Assembly: GCA_036389255.1 (NCBI GenBank)
Contig: DASVQI010000019.1
Location: 182,317 to 246,316 of the forward strand
Direction of reading: 5' to 3'
DNA length: 64,000 bases
Source of the DNA: JACVRN01 sp036389255
GTDB lineage: Bacteria > Acidobacteriota > Blastocatellia > Pyrinomonadales > Pyrinomonadaceae
Shown: positions 1-8,219 of the stretch, one piece after another
Position numbering within the stretch: the first letter of the stretch is position 1
Layout: every line of letters starts with the position of its first letter
The notes under the pieces: generated by a model
Told to the model about the DNA's origin: nothing
The model's database searches: none
What the model saw: the letters and a program-made list of their open reading frames with translations, nothing else
Program-made: the position numbers and the translations under genes

Positions 1-13
1 CCGAAAGCTAATT

Positions 14-1003
14 ATGACCTTAAGAACAGCCGTCATTGGCGTGGGCCACCTCGGCCGACAGCACGCGCGCATACACGCCGCGCTCGCGCACGAAGGAAAG
101 AGCGAGCTCGTAGCCGTCTGCGACACTATTGAGGAGACGGCGCGCGCTGTCGCCGCCGAGCGGGAGGCCGACTGGACATGTGACTGGAAGACGCTCATAG
201 GCCGCGTTGACGCAGTCAGCCTTGCCACGCCAACCGAGTCTCACGCTGAGATAGCGTGCAGCCTTCTGGAAGCGGGCGTACACGTCCTTGTAGAAAAGCC
301 CATCGCGCGCGACCTCGAAGAAGCAGACCGGATGATTGAAGCGGCCGAGCGCGGGCGCGCCGCTCTTATGGTGGGCCACATGGAGCGATTTAATCCCGCG
401 CTCACGGCCCTGCATCCATTCGTGCGCAATCCCGTCTACTTCGAGATTCACCGCGTCGGCCAGTTCACCGCTCGCTCGCTCGACATAGACGTGGTGCTTG
501 ACCTGATGATTCACGACTTGGACATAGTGCAATGGCTCGTGGGTGAAGAGGTCGAGGTGACGGACGTGCGCGCAGTCGGCATCCCCATCCTGACGAACCG
601 CGTTGATGCGGCCAACGCCCGTCTGGAGTTCGCCACCGGGGCCGTAGCCAACATCACAGCCTCGCGCGTGGGCATGGAGAAGATTCGCAAGATGCGCTTT
701 TTCCAGCCGCATGATTACGTGGCGGTTGACTACGCGACTCGCTACGCGGGCATAAGCGGCCTCGCGCCGCCTTCGGCTTCCGGCCTCTGGCCCGGCGTCC
801 GCACGCGCCATCTGGAGATTGCCGACGTTGAGCCCTTAAGAGCAGAGATAGAAGCGTTCCTTGAGACGGCGCAGGGCGGCAAGCCTTCGCCCGTTTCCGG
901 CGCTGACGGCAGACGCGCCCTCTCTCTGGCCATACGAGTGCTTGAGCGCATCGAAGAGCATTTCACTCAGGCGGGCCTGTCATCTTTCAAGCTTCCATTG
1001 TGA
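14..1003 (+). CDS. Gfo/Idh/MocA-family NAD(P)-dependent oxidoreductase
   Basis: The 329-residue protein opens with a Rossmann nucleotide-binding motif (GVGHLG, residues 9-14). The family lysine motif EKP follows at about 94-96, and then the C-terminal Gfo/Idh/MocA substrate domain with a conserved-looking histidine segment (DLMIHDLD). Members are cytosolic dehydrogenases acting on sugars, inositols or nucleotide sugars; the substrate here cannot be read from sequence. It begins almost at the window edge and is followed 21 bp later by a serine hydrolase on the same strand. The ATG at 14 is the only start that keeps the whole Rossmann fold. Family call is firm, substrate unknown. Confidence 0.9.
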   Translation: MTLRTAVIGVGHLGRQHARIHAALAHEGKSELVAVCDTIEETARAVAAEREADWTCDWKTLIGRVDAVSLATPTESHAEIACSLLEAGVHVLVEKPIARDLEEADRMIEAAERGRAALMVGHMERFNPALTALHPFVRNPVYFEIHRVGQFTARSLDIDVVLDLMIHDLDIVQWLVGEEVEVTDVRAVGIPILTNRVDAANARLEFATGAVANITASRVGMEKIRKMRFFQPHDYVAVDYATRYAGISGLAPPSASGLWPGVRTRHLEIADVEPLRAEIEAFLETAQGGKPSPVSGADGRRALSLAIRVLERIEEHFTQAGLSSFKLPL

Positions 1004-1024
1004 ACGGGCGTTGATTCTTAAATC

Positions 1025-2146
1025 ATGCATGAAGGCGAACGTAACGAAGAGATTTCCGCTTTTCTCGGTGAGAGAATAGCTGCGGGAGACTTCCCTTCCG
1101 CAGTCTATCTGGTGGCGGAGCGCGGGCGCGTGCGATTCCGCGATGCGCTGGGCCACGCCGTTCGGGAGCCTCTTGAGCGCATGGCGGCGCTCGATACCAT
1201 CTACGACCTTGCTTCGCTGACGAAGCCGCTCGTCACCGGGATGCTCTGTGCGCGGTATGTCGAGACGAAAGAGCTGAAGCTGGACGAAGAGGTTCGCGTC
1301 TATCTGCCGGAGTTCGACACGCCGGACAAGCGAGCCGTCACGGTCAGGCATCTCTTGACGCACGCGTCGGGTCTTCCCGCGTGGCAACCGCTCTACATCA
1401 CAACGGGCGGGCGCAAAGGTGAGACGCTCCGAGTGATTGCCTCACAGCCGCTTGAGGCCGCTCCGGGCGCGCGCGTTCGTTACAGCGACCTCGGATTCAT
1501 CACGCTCGGCCTTCTGCTCGAAAGAATTTCAGGCGAGCAGCTAAAGGAGGTCGCGCGCCGTGAAATCTTCGAGCCGCTTGGGCTCCGCCGCACCTTCTTT
1601 AACCCTGAGATGGCGCTGCAAACGGAGACGGCCGCGTGCGAGACGGGCAACCTGTACGAGCGTGGCATGTGCAATGATTTGAAGCTCGGTGAGTCCTACG
1701 CAGACTGGCGCGAGCAGTTAATCTGGGGCGAGGTGCATGACGGCAACGCTCATTTTCTGGGAGGCGCTGCGGGCCACGCCGGGCTCTTCTCTACCGCCAG
1801 CGAGACGCTGCGGATTGCCGAGCAGTTTCTGGCGGGCCGCACGCAGCTTCTCAAGCCGGAAACCTGCGCGCTCTTTCACACGAACATGACGGAAGGGCTG
1901 GAAGAGGCTCGCTCTTTCGCTTGGCAGCTAGCGGGGACGAAGGATTCCACCGCCGGGCAGGACTTGCCCTCCGCGAGCTTCGGCCACACCGGCTTTACAG
2001 GGACAAGCTGCTGGATTGACCCCGAACGCGAGCGCGTCTTTCTGCTCTTCACCAACCGCACGCACGCCGCGCGCTCGCTCCCTTTCGTCAACATCAACGG
2101 CGTTCGCCGCCGCTTTCATTCAATGGCCGCGAAAGCGCTCGGTTAA
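1025..2146 (+). CDS. Beta-lactamase-family serine hydrolase (class C-like / esterase)
   Basis: The 373-residue protein has the SxxK motif of the penicillin-binding/serine beta-lactamase fold (SLTK, residues 64-67) in the typical context DLASLTKP. A YSD-type second motif (RVRYSDLGF) lies near residue 150, and glycine-rich HTGFTG occupies the expected third-motif region near the C-terminus. No clear signal peptide is seen, so it may be cytosolic. Relatives include esterases, DD-peptidases and true beta-lactamases, and sequence alone does not separate them. The chromate transporter gene starts 2 bp after its stop, suggesting co-transcription. Confidence 0.85.
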   Translation: MHEGERNEEISAFLGERIAAGDFPSAVYLVAERGRVRFRDALGHAVREPLERMAALDTIYDLASLTKPLVTGMLCARYVETKELKLDEEVRVYLPEFDTPDKRAVTVRHLLTHASGLPAWQPLYITTGGRKGETLRVIASQPLEAAPGARVRYSDLGFITLGLLLERISGEQLKEVARREIFEPLGLRRTFFNPEMALQTETAACETGNLYERGMCNDLKLGESYADWREQLIWGEVHDGNAHFLGGAAGHAGLFSTASETLRIAEQFLAGRTQLLKPETCALFHTNMTEGLEEARSFAWQLAGTKDSTAGQDLPSASFGHTGFTGTSCWIDPERERVFLLFTNRTHAARSLPFVNINGVRRRFHSMAAKALG

Positions 2147-2148
2147 TT

Positions 2149-3519
2149 ATGAAAGCTGCTACGGGCGACACTTCGCAGCCCACACGCACTGTATCCTTCC
2201 GCGAGGCGCTGCGCTTCTGGGTCAAGCTGGGCTTTATCTCCTTCGGCGGGCCGGCAGGGCAGATTGCAATCATGCACAGGGAATTGGTCGAGCGGCGGCG
2301 ATGGATTTCCGAAGACCGTTTCCTGCACGCGCTCAACTACTGCATGCTGCTGCCCGGGCCTGAGGCTACACAGCTTGCGATTTACGTGGGCTGGCTGTTG
2401 CATCGCACACCGGGAGGCATTGTCGCCGGAGCCTTCTTCGTCATCCCGTCCATACTGGTGCTGCTTCTGCTCTCCTACATCTACGCGGCGTACGGGAACG
2501 TGCAGTCTGTGGCGGGCGTGCTTTCAGGCTTCAAGCCCGTGGTCGTGGCTATAGTTGTCGAAGCCGTCCTGAAAATCGGGGGCCGTGCGCTCAAAGGCGG
2601 CGCGCATTTCATCATCGCGGCCCTCGCCTTCATAGGCATCTACTTTCTGCACATTCCCTTTCCCCTGATAATCCTCGGCGCGGGCGTCATAGGATTGCTC
2701 GGCGTGCGGCTTCGTCCCGAAACATTCGCGCAAGCCGGAAAAGGCGCGGGGCAGCCGAAAGAGGCTGGCCGGGCCGATAAAGCGCAAACGCTTCCGAGCG
2801 TCATTGACGACCACGCGCCACAGCCTCCGCACACTATGCCTTCGCGCGCCAGAGTTCTGCGCGTGCTTGCGACGGGCTTAGCCTTGTGGGCTCTGCCCTT
2901 CCTACTTGTCATAGCTTGGCGCGGGCGCGCGAGCCTGCACGCGGAGGAGTATCTCTTCTTCACTAAAGCCGCGTTAGTCACCTTCGGCGGCGCGTACGCG
3001 GTGCTGGCTTACGTGACGCAGGTGGTGACGGGCGCTAGAGGCTGGATGACGCACACGCAGGCCGTGGACGGGCTGGCCTTGGCCGAAACCACACCGGGGC
3101 CGCTCATAATGGTTCTTCAGTTCATAGGCTTTATGGCCGGATGGAACAACCCGCAGGGGATGCAGCCGGTCACTAGCGGCATAGTCGGCGCGCTCATCAC
3201 GACATACACAACTTTTCTGCCCTGCTTTCTCTTCATCTTCATAGGCGCGCCTTACATAGAAGTCCTGCGCGGGAATCGTCATCTGACGGGAGCGCTCTCC
3301 GGCATCACTGCCGCAGTCGTCGGAGTGATTCTCAACCTCGCGCTGGTCTTCGGCGCTGCCGTCATATGGCCTAGCGGCTTGAGCGGCCGGATAAACTGGT
3401 TCGCAGCCGCGCTTGGGCTGGCAAGCTTCGTAGCGCTCTATCGCTTCAAGCTGGACGTACTCTGGGTAGTCATAGCCGGCGGCCTCATAGGTCTGATACG
3501 GGCGCTTCTATTCTCATAA
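2149..3519 (+). CDS. chrA: ChrA-type chromate transporter, two-domain
   Basis: The 456-residue membrane protein carries two CHR-type halves. The first begins FWVKLGFISFGGPAGQIAIM with the PGPEATQLA segment. The second contains ALVTFGGAYAVLAYV and the matching TTPGPLIMV motif. A charged, non-membrane linker lies between them at about residues 195-230. CHR proteins move chromate out of the cell, probably as an anion antiporter; related single-domain forms work in pairs. The gene follows the serine hydrolase by 2 bp, so the two share a transcript. Full-length long-chain ChrA proteins are around 400-450 residues, so this is complete. Chromate as substrate is assumed from family. Confidence 0.9.
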   Translation: MKAATGDTSQPTRTVSFREALRFWVKLGFISFGGPAGQIAIMHRELVERRRWISEDRFLHALNYCMLLPGPEATQLAIYVGWLLHRTPGGIVAGAFFVIPSILVLLLLSYIYAAYGNVQSVAGVLSGFKPVVVAIVVEAVLKIGGRALKGGAHFIIAALAFIGIYFLHIPFPLIILGAGVIGLLGVRLRPETFAQAGKGAGQPKEAGRADKAQTLPSVIDDHAPQPPHTMPSRARVLRVLATGLALWALPFLLVIAWRGRASLHAEEYLFFTKAALVTFGGAYAVLAYVTQVVTGARGWMTHTQAVDGLALAETTPGPLIMVLQFIGFMAGWNNPQGMQPVTSGIVGALITTYTTFLPCFLFIFIGAPYIEVLRGNRHLTGALSGITAAVVGVILNLALVFGAAVIWPSGLSGRINWFAAALGLASFVALYRFKLDVLWVVIAGGLIGLIRALLFS

Positions 3520-3591
3520 AGCCTTGAGATTTCTTTCGCCCCTCAACGGAGGCTTGTAGTAGTATGAGGCGCGGCCCAGTTTGGGAATCAG

Positions 3592-6012
3592 ATGCCGGAA
3601 AGGATAATGGAAGTGGTTCTTTTCCCCCGCTCGAAGATAACCGCCCTGTTCATCACATACGCTCTTCTCTGTCCGTCGCTGCTGCTGGCGCAGGATAGCC
3701 GCCCGCGACGCGCTCAGACTTCTTCGGAAGACCGCACGCCTCCCGTCACTCAAACCACCACGCGGCTCATGGCAGAGCCCACTGTCCGCATAGGTCTCGC
3801 CACGAACGCGCGCTCCGTGACCGTCTCTACCAACGGACGCTTGACGAAAATCGTGGACGAGAGCGCGGCGCCCGAAGCTCTGCCGGTCGCGCGCGTGCGT
3901 ATAGAGCCGCGCCTGCTGGCCCCGCTTCCTCCGGCGCAGGGCTCGGATTTCAGCGTGGAGATAACGGGCGCCGCGACACGCGTTGACGCGGAGCGCGCAG
4001 CCGCAGAGATAAAGGAGCAGACGGGCGAGACGGCCGCCGCCTCTCTGGACGCGCAGACGAACACGTGGAAGCTGCGCATGGGCGGGAATCTTTCGCGCCC
4101 GGAAGCGGACGAGCTTCGCGCGCGGCTTGAAGAGGCGGGCTTCATCTCGGCCACTGTCACGAGCGCCCGCACCTCCTCTTCCAACGCTGCGCCGGCCACG
4201 CAGCCGGGCGTGAGGTCGAATCCTTCCGGCACAAGGCCGGGCGCGACGAGTCCCTCGAATGTGGCAGACACTACGCGACCCGTTTCGCGCTCAAGCAGCC
4301 CTACGCGAGCGGCTGTCGTCTACGCATCCGGCGCGTCAATGCTCTTTACCTCGTACGCCCCAGTGGTCTTCGCTTCCGAGGACGAGCGCGCATCGCCCGT
4401 GCGCTTCAACGAAAAGCCCTATCGCGGGCGTCTGGAAGTCTTCGCCAACGCGCAGGGCGGATTGACGGTAGTCAACGTGCTGGGGCTGGAAGACTACGTG
4501 CGCGGCGTTGTGCCGAACGAGCTGAATTACCCGGCCATTGAAGCCTTGAAGGCGCAGGCCGTGGCCGCCCGCACCTACGCCGTCAGAAACAGGAATCAGT
4601 TCGCCTCGCAGGGCTTTGACCTTCTGCCAACGACGCGCTCGCAGGTCTATGGCGGGCTCTCTACGGAGCAGCCGCTCGCCTCGCGCGCCGTTGAAGAGAC
4701 TCGCGGAGTCATAGCCACGTACGCGAACGCGCCGATTAACGCGCTCTACACTTCTACCTGCGGCGGCCGCACGGAAGATTCCGAGAACATCTTCCCGAAC
4801 GCCGAGCCTTACTTACGCGCCCGCGAATGCTCGGTTGAAGGCCGCGCCGCTTTCGCGCCCTTCGTCATCAAGACCACGCGCGAGCCCGCAGAGATACGCG
4901 AGGAAGCCAACCTTCCGCTCGTGCGCGACATAGCGCTCCTTTCCGTCAACGGCTTTTCTTTAGGCGCTGCTCGCATCACGGACACGTGGCTCTCAACCGC
5001 CGCTTCCCCTTCGGACGTTCGCAACTGGGTGGCTGCGGTAGCGCGGCTCTCCAGAAATCCTGTGCCCGCAACTACGGATGAGGCAACGCGACCGCCCGGC
5101 TTCAGCACCGCTCTGGCCGCAGCCCTTTACGGCGAAGGCCGCGCAGACACCCTGCTCGACGCGGCAGACGTTGAGTATATCCTCTCCTTCCGGGACGCTT
5201 CCGACATCCCCGTGCGTAACCGCGCTGACGTCGCGTACCTGCTGCGCGACGGCTTTCTGTCTCTCTACCCGGACGTGACATTGCGCCCGCGAGAGGCCAT
5301 GTCTCGCGCACGCATGCTGCACACAATCGCAAATCTTCTGGAGGCGCGAGGGAAACTGCTTCTTCAAAAAGGGACTGCGAAGCCCGCGTCAAGCGGAGCG
5401 CTCGTCCTGCGCTCGACAAAGAGCCGCGACCTGACGGTGGCGGTCGCGGCCGACGCCTTTCTCTTTCGTGCCTTCGGCGCGAGCGCCTACCAGATGCGCT
5501 CGGTTACGGTCGTCGGCGGCGAGCCCGTGCAGTTTCATCTGGACTCGCAGGGACAGGTTGATTACATGGAGGTGCGTCCCTCTGCGGACGGCGCGGCAGC
5601 CGAGCGCTTTTCGCCCTTCACCAACTGGACTACGGAGCTTTCTCTGGGAGAAGCACAGGGAAGGCTGGCACGCTGGGCGCGCGGAGTCGGCTCGCTCACA
5701 GATTTGAGAATCGCCGCTCGCGGCGCATCTCGCCGCGTCACAGACCTTGAGCTTATAGGCACGAATGGCACGGCCCACGTTAGAGGCGGCCGCATACGCT
5801 CCGCGCTGGGCCTGCGCGAACAACTCTTCGTCATAGAGCGCAGGTACGACGACGCGGGGCGCGTCACCGGCTTCACCTTTATAGGGCGCGGCTGGGGCCA
5901 CGGCGTAGGCATGTGTCAGGTCGGAGCCTACGGCATGGCCAGAGCGGGCCTCACCTTCGACAAGATTCTGAAGAGCTACTACACGGGGATTGAGTTGACC
6001 AAGCTCTACTGA
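3592..6012 (+). CDS. Secreted SpoIID/LytB-domain protein with SPOR-like domain
   Basis: The 806-residue protein has an N-terminal hydrophobic segment, a SPOR-like peptidoglycan-binding region at about 120-195 (FSVEITGAATRVDAERAA and following), and a proline/serine/threonine-rich linker. Its SpoIID/LytB domain starts near 280 (LEVFANAQGGLTVVNVLGLEDYV) with the AVAARTYAV segment. The terminal SpoIID motif GWGHGVGMCQVGAYGMA lies near residue 770, separated from the rest by a long insertion. SpoIID is a lytic transglycosylase acting on denuded glycan; outside spore-formers this family is linked to cell-wall remodelling. An ATG 15 bp further in is an alternative start. A tiny membrane-peptide ORF and miaA follow. 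Confidence 0.85.
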   Translation: MPERIMEVVLFPRSKITALFITYALLCPSLLLAQDSRPRRAQTSSEDRTPPVTQTTTRLMAEPTVRIGLATNARSVTVSTNGRLTKIVDESAAPEALPVARVRIEPRLLAPLPPAQGSDFSVEITGAATRVDAERAAAEIKEQTGETAAASLDAQTNTWKLRMGGNLSRPEADELRARLEEAGFISATVTSARTSSSNAAPATQPGVRSNPSGTRPGATSPSNVADTTRPVSRSSSPTRAAVVYASGASMLFTSYAPVVFASEDERASPVRFNEKPYRGRLEVFANAQGGLTVVNVLGLEDYVRGVVPNELNYPAIEALKAQAVAARTYAVRNRNQFASQGFDLLPTTRSQVYGGLSTEQPLASRAVEETRGVIATYANAPINALYTSTCGGRTEDSENIFPNAEPYLRARECSVEGRAAFAPFVIKTTREPAEIREEANLPLVRDIALLSVNGFSLGAARITDTWLSTAASPSDVRNWVAAVARLSRNPVPATTDEATRPPGFSTALAAALYGEGRADTLLDAADVEYILSFRDASDIPVRNRADVAYLLRDGFLSLYPDVTLRPREAMSRARMLHTIANLLEARGKLLLQKGTAKPASSGALVLRSTKSRDLTVAVAADAFLFRAFGASAYQMRSVTVVGGEPVQFHLDSQGQVDYMEVRPSADGAAAERFSPFTNWTTELSLGEAQGRLARWARGVGSLTDLRIAARGASRRVTDLELIGTNGTAHVRGGRIRSALGLREQLFVIERRYDDAGRVTGFTFIGRGWGHGVGMCQVGAYGMARAGLTFDKILKSYYTGIELTKLY

Positions 6013-6014
6013 AG

Positions 6015-6098
6015 ATGCGTTTCTCTCGTATGCAAATCGCGGGCGCTCTTCTCCTTCTGGCGATTGTCTGGTTGATAATCGTCCTGCGTCTCATCTAA
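6015..6098 (+). CDS. 27-residue single-membrane-span peptide (candidate)
   Basis: An ATG three bases after the stop of the SpoIID gene opens a 27-codon frame ending at a TAA. The peptide is basic at its N-terminus (MRFSRMQ) and then almost wholly hydrophobic (AGALLLLAIVWLIIVLRLI), a good single transmembrane helix. It sits in the 98 bp between the SpoIID gene and miaA, where no other function is evident. No strong Shine-Dalgarno precedes it, so translational coupling to the upstream stop is the likely mode if it is real. Such short hydrophobic frames also arise by chance, so confidence is moderate. Confidence 0.45.
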   Translation: MRFSRMQIAGALLLLAIVWLIIVLRLI

Positions 6099-6110
6099 TA
6101 ATTCTCACCT

Positions 6111-7067
6111 GTGACAACCGAAGGCTCATCTGGAAAACCCGTCATAGCCATCGTGGGGCCGACCGCTTCCGGCAAGAGCGAGTTGGGGATTGCGCTCGCC
6201 TTGAGATTCGGCGGCGAGATTATTAACTGCGACTCGGTGCAGGTCTATCGTGAGGTGGAGATTGCCACGGCCAAGGTTCCCTTTGAAGAGAGGCTGGGCG
6301 TGCCGCATCACCTGATTGATTTCGTGCCGCTTGAGACGAACTACACTGCGGGCGAGTGGGCGCGTGACGCGGCTCGCACGATTGACGAGATAGAAGCAAG
6401 AGGAAGCGTCGCTTTCATTGTCGGAGGCACGGGCTTTTACCTGCGCGCGCTGCGCCAGCCATTTTTCCGCAGCGTGCCTACGGACGTGCCGTTGCGAGAG
6501 CGCCTGACTCGCTTGCGCGACAGGCGCGGGGCGGAACATCTTCACAAAATGCTCGGAAGGCTTGACCCGTCTTCGGCCCAAAAACTTTTCCCTAACGATT
6601 GGCCGCGCGTGCAGCGTGCCCTCGAAGTCCGCTTTCAGACCGGCGTGAGGATGTCCGAGCAATCAACAGAGCGCCCGGAGCCGCCCGCGTGCGCCGCGCG
6701 CCTGCACGTGCTTGCGCTCTCGCCGCCGCGAGCGGAGCTTTACAGGCGCATCAACGAAAGGACTGAGGCCCACTTCAGGGCAGGGCTTGTTGAAGAGGTT
6801 CGCGCGCTTCTGGCCGGTGGCGCTCCCGCCTCTTCGACGGCGCTGGGCGCGCACGGTTACAGGCGCGTCGTAGAGTATCTTCGCGGCGAGCGCACGTTGG
6901 AGAGCGCCATAGAGCAGACGCGCACGGACATACGCCATTACAGTAAGCGGCAACTGACATGGTTCCGGCGCGAGGCGGGCGTAGAGTGGTTCGAAGGCTT
7001 CGGTGAAGACGCGGAAGTTCAGTCGAAGATTGCCGGGCGTGTTGAGGAATTATTGAATGTTGGTTGA
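6111..7067 (+). CDS. miaA: tRNA dimethylallyltransferase MiaA
   Basis: The 318-residue enzyme transfers a dimethylallyl group to A37 of tRNAs reading UNN codons. The P-loop GPTASGKSE lies at about residues 15-23. It is followed by the DSVQVY motif, the HHLIDF segment and GGTGFYLRAL, all standard MiaA signatures. The C-terminal part has the GYRRVVEYL and TRHYSKRQLTWFR-type region (here RTDIRHYSKRQLTWFRRE). The start is GTG. It lies directly upstream of hfq, the order found in many bacteria. Confidence 0.96.
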   Translation: MTTEGSSGKPVIAIVGPTASGKSELGIALALRFGGEIINCDSVQVYREVEIATAKVPFEERLGVPHHLIDFVPLETNYTAGEWARDAARTIDEIEARGSVAFIVGGTGFYLRALRQPFFRSVPTDVPLRERLTRLRDRRGAEHLHKMLGRLDPSSAQKLFPNDWPRVQRALEVRFQTGVRMSEQSTERPEPPACAARLHVLALSPPRAELYRRINERTEAHFRAGLVEEVRALLAGGAPASSTALGAHGYRRVVEYLRGERTLESAIEQTRTDIRHYSKRQLTWFRREAGVEWFEGFGEDAEVQSKIAGRVEELLNVG

Positions 7068-7072
7068 AGGGT

Positions 7073-7099
7073 TTGCTTTCGCTTTGTGCGTGGTGTAAT
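7073..7099 (+). promoter_or_regulatory. Possible promoter for hfq
   Basis: A TTGCTT box (7073-7078) and TGTAAT box (7094-7099) lie between the miaA stop and hfq, with a short 15-bp spacer. The same TTGCTT -35-like word precedes sdhC. The spacing is below the usual 16-18 bp, so this is tentative. A good GGAGGAG ribosome-binding site follows at about 7143-7149. Confidence 0.35.
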
Positions 7100-7154
7100 C
7101 TTCCCTGACCACAGTTTTCCGTAGCAAAGAGATGAACCCGACCGGAGGAGCTGG

Positions 7155-7454
7155 GTGGATTCGAAGCCGACACCTCAGAACATACAGGACGCGTTTCTAA
7201 ACACGGCGCGCCGCGAGCGTAGCAATGTCACCATCTACCTTATGCACGGCGCTAAGCTGACGGGACGCATCAAGAGCTTCGACAAATTCTCTGTGCTGCT
7301 GGAAACGGGCGCGCAGGAGCAGCTTATTTTCAAGCATGCCATTTCTACCATCTCGCACTCGCGCCGCCAGTCGGGCGAGATGCGCGCCCCGCAGCCGCCC
7401 GCGTCTTCGGGCGACGACCAGCAGGGCGAGACACAGAGTCCTTCCGAAGCCTGA
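7155..7454 (+). CDS. hfq: RNA chaperone Hfq
   Basis: The 99-residue protein matches Hfq. The N-terminal helix PTPQNIQDAFLNTARRE precedes the Sm1 strands VTIYLMHGAKLTGRIKSFDKFSVLL, and the Sm2-like motif (IFKHAISTI) takes the place of the canonical YKHAISTI. A polar disordered tail of about 28 residues follows. Hfq forms hexamers that pair small RNAs with mRNAs. The GTG start is supported by a GGAGGAG Shine-Dalgarno about six bases upstream. Its presence implies Hfq-dependent small RNAs in this organism and fits the miaA-hfq order. tmk follows 46 bp later. Confidence 0.95.
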   Translation: MDSKPTPQNIQDAFLNTARRERSNVTIYLMHGAKLTGRIKSFDKFSVLLETGAQEQLIFKHAISTISHSRRQSGEMRAPQPPASSGDDQQGETQSPSEA

Positions 7455-7500
7455 CTCGACTTTCCCCTGACTTCAACCTTTAGACCTAAAGATAAAGAGA

Positions 7501-8178
7501 GTGGCTGGCCTATTTATCACCTTTGAAGGGATTGACGGGAGCGGCAAATCCACGCAGATGCGTATGCTCGCAAGCGCCCTCAGATTGCGCGGCCTAGAAG
7601 TCGTGGCCACGCGTGAGCCGGGCGGCACTCCCTTTGGCAAACGATTGCGCGCGGCCCTGCTAGATTTGAACGAGAACGTAGACCCTCTGGCGGAGCTTCT
7701 GCTCTTTGCTTCCGACCGCGCTCAGCACGTTCGCACGCTTCTGAAGCCCGCGCTCGAATCGGGCCACATGGTTCTGTCAGACCGCTACGCTGACGCCACG
7801 CGCGCTTATCAGGGAGCGGGGCGCGGATTTTCAAAAGAGCTGATAGCGGATGTGATAGAGCTTGCGACCGCCGGGCTCAAGCCGGATTTGACGCTTATCT
7901 TCGACCTCTCTGTAGCGGAATGCGTCTCGCGCGCGCGCCGCCGCGTGCATGACGGGCACAAGGGAGACAGGCTGGATTCCGAAGACGCTGCCTTTCATAC
8001 TCGCGTCCGCGAGGCATATCTTGAGATAGCGCGTGCAGAACCAGACCGCGTGCGTATCATTGACGCGAGCGGCTCGATTGACGAAACGCACACGCGGGTC
8101 ATGGACGTGGTGATGCGATTTATTAAGTCCAGAGAGTCCGGAGAGTCTAGAGAGTCTATAGAGAAGAACGCTTCTTGA
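7501..8178 (+). CDS. tmk: Thymidylate kinase
   Basis: The 225-residue enzyme phosphorylates dTMP to dTDP. It has the P-loop EGIDGSGKSTQ near the N-terminus, the REPGGTPFGKRLR dTMP-binding segment, and the DRYADATRAYQGAGRG motif. The start is GTG. The last 15 or so residues (SRESGESRESIEKNAS) are encoded by the left arm of a long AGAGAGTCC-word palindrome, so the natural C-terminus has apparently been overwritten or extended by that element. holB follows 41 bp after the stop. Confidence 0.95.
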   Translation: MAGLFITFEGIDGSGKSTQMRMLASALRLRGLEVVATREPGGTPFGKRLRAALLDLNENVDPLAELLLFASDRAQHVRTLLKPALESGHMVLSDRYADATRAYQGAGRGFSKELIADVIELATAGLKPDLTLIFDLSVAECVSRARRRVHDGHKGDRLDSEDAAFHTRVREAYLEIARAEPDRVRIIDASGSIDETHTRVMDVVMRFIKSRESGESRESIEKNAS

Positions 8179-8219
8179 CTCTCCAGACTCTCCGGACTCT
8201 CTAGACTCTCTAGACTTTT
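8125..8219. repeat. Long palindrome of 9-bp AGAGAGTCC words across the tmk end
   Basis: The left arm (about 8125-8168) repeats a 9-base word of the type AGAGAGTCC/AGAGAGTCT. The right arm (about 8172-8219) is its near-complement, with an AGAAGAACG-CTTCTTGAC apex. The left arm lies inside tmk and encodes its Ser/Glu/Arg-rich tail. The right arm ends on the base before the holB ATG, leaving no recognisable Shine-Dalgarno. Two relatives flank the LysR gene near 30.5 and 31.5 kb. Confidence 0.9.
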
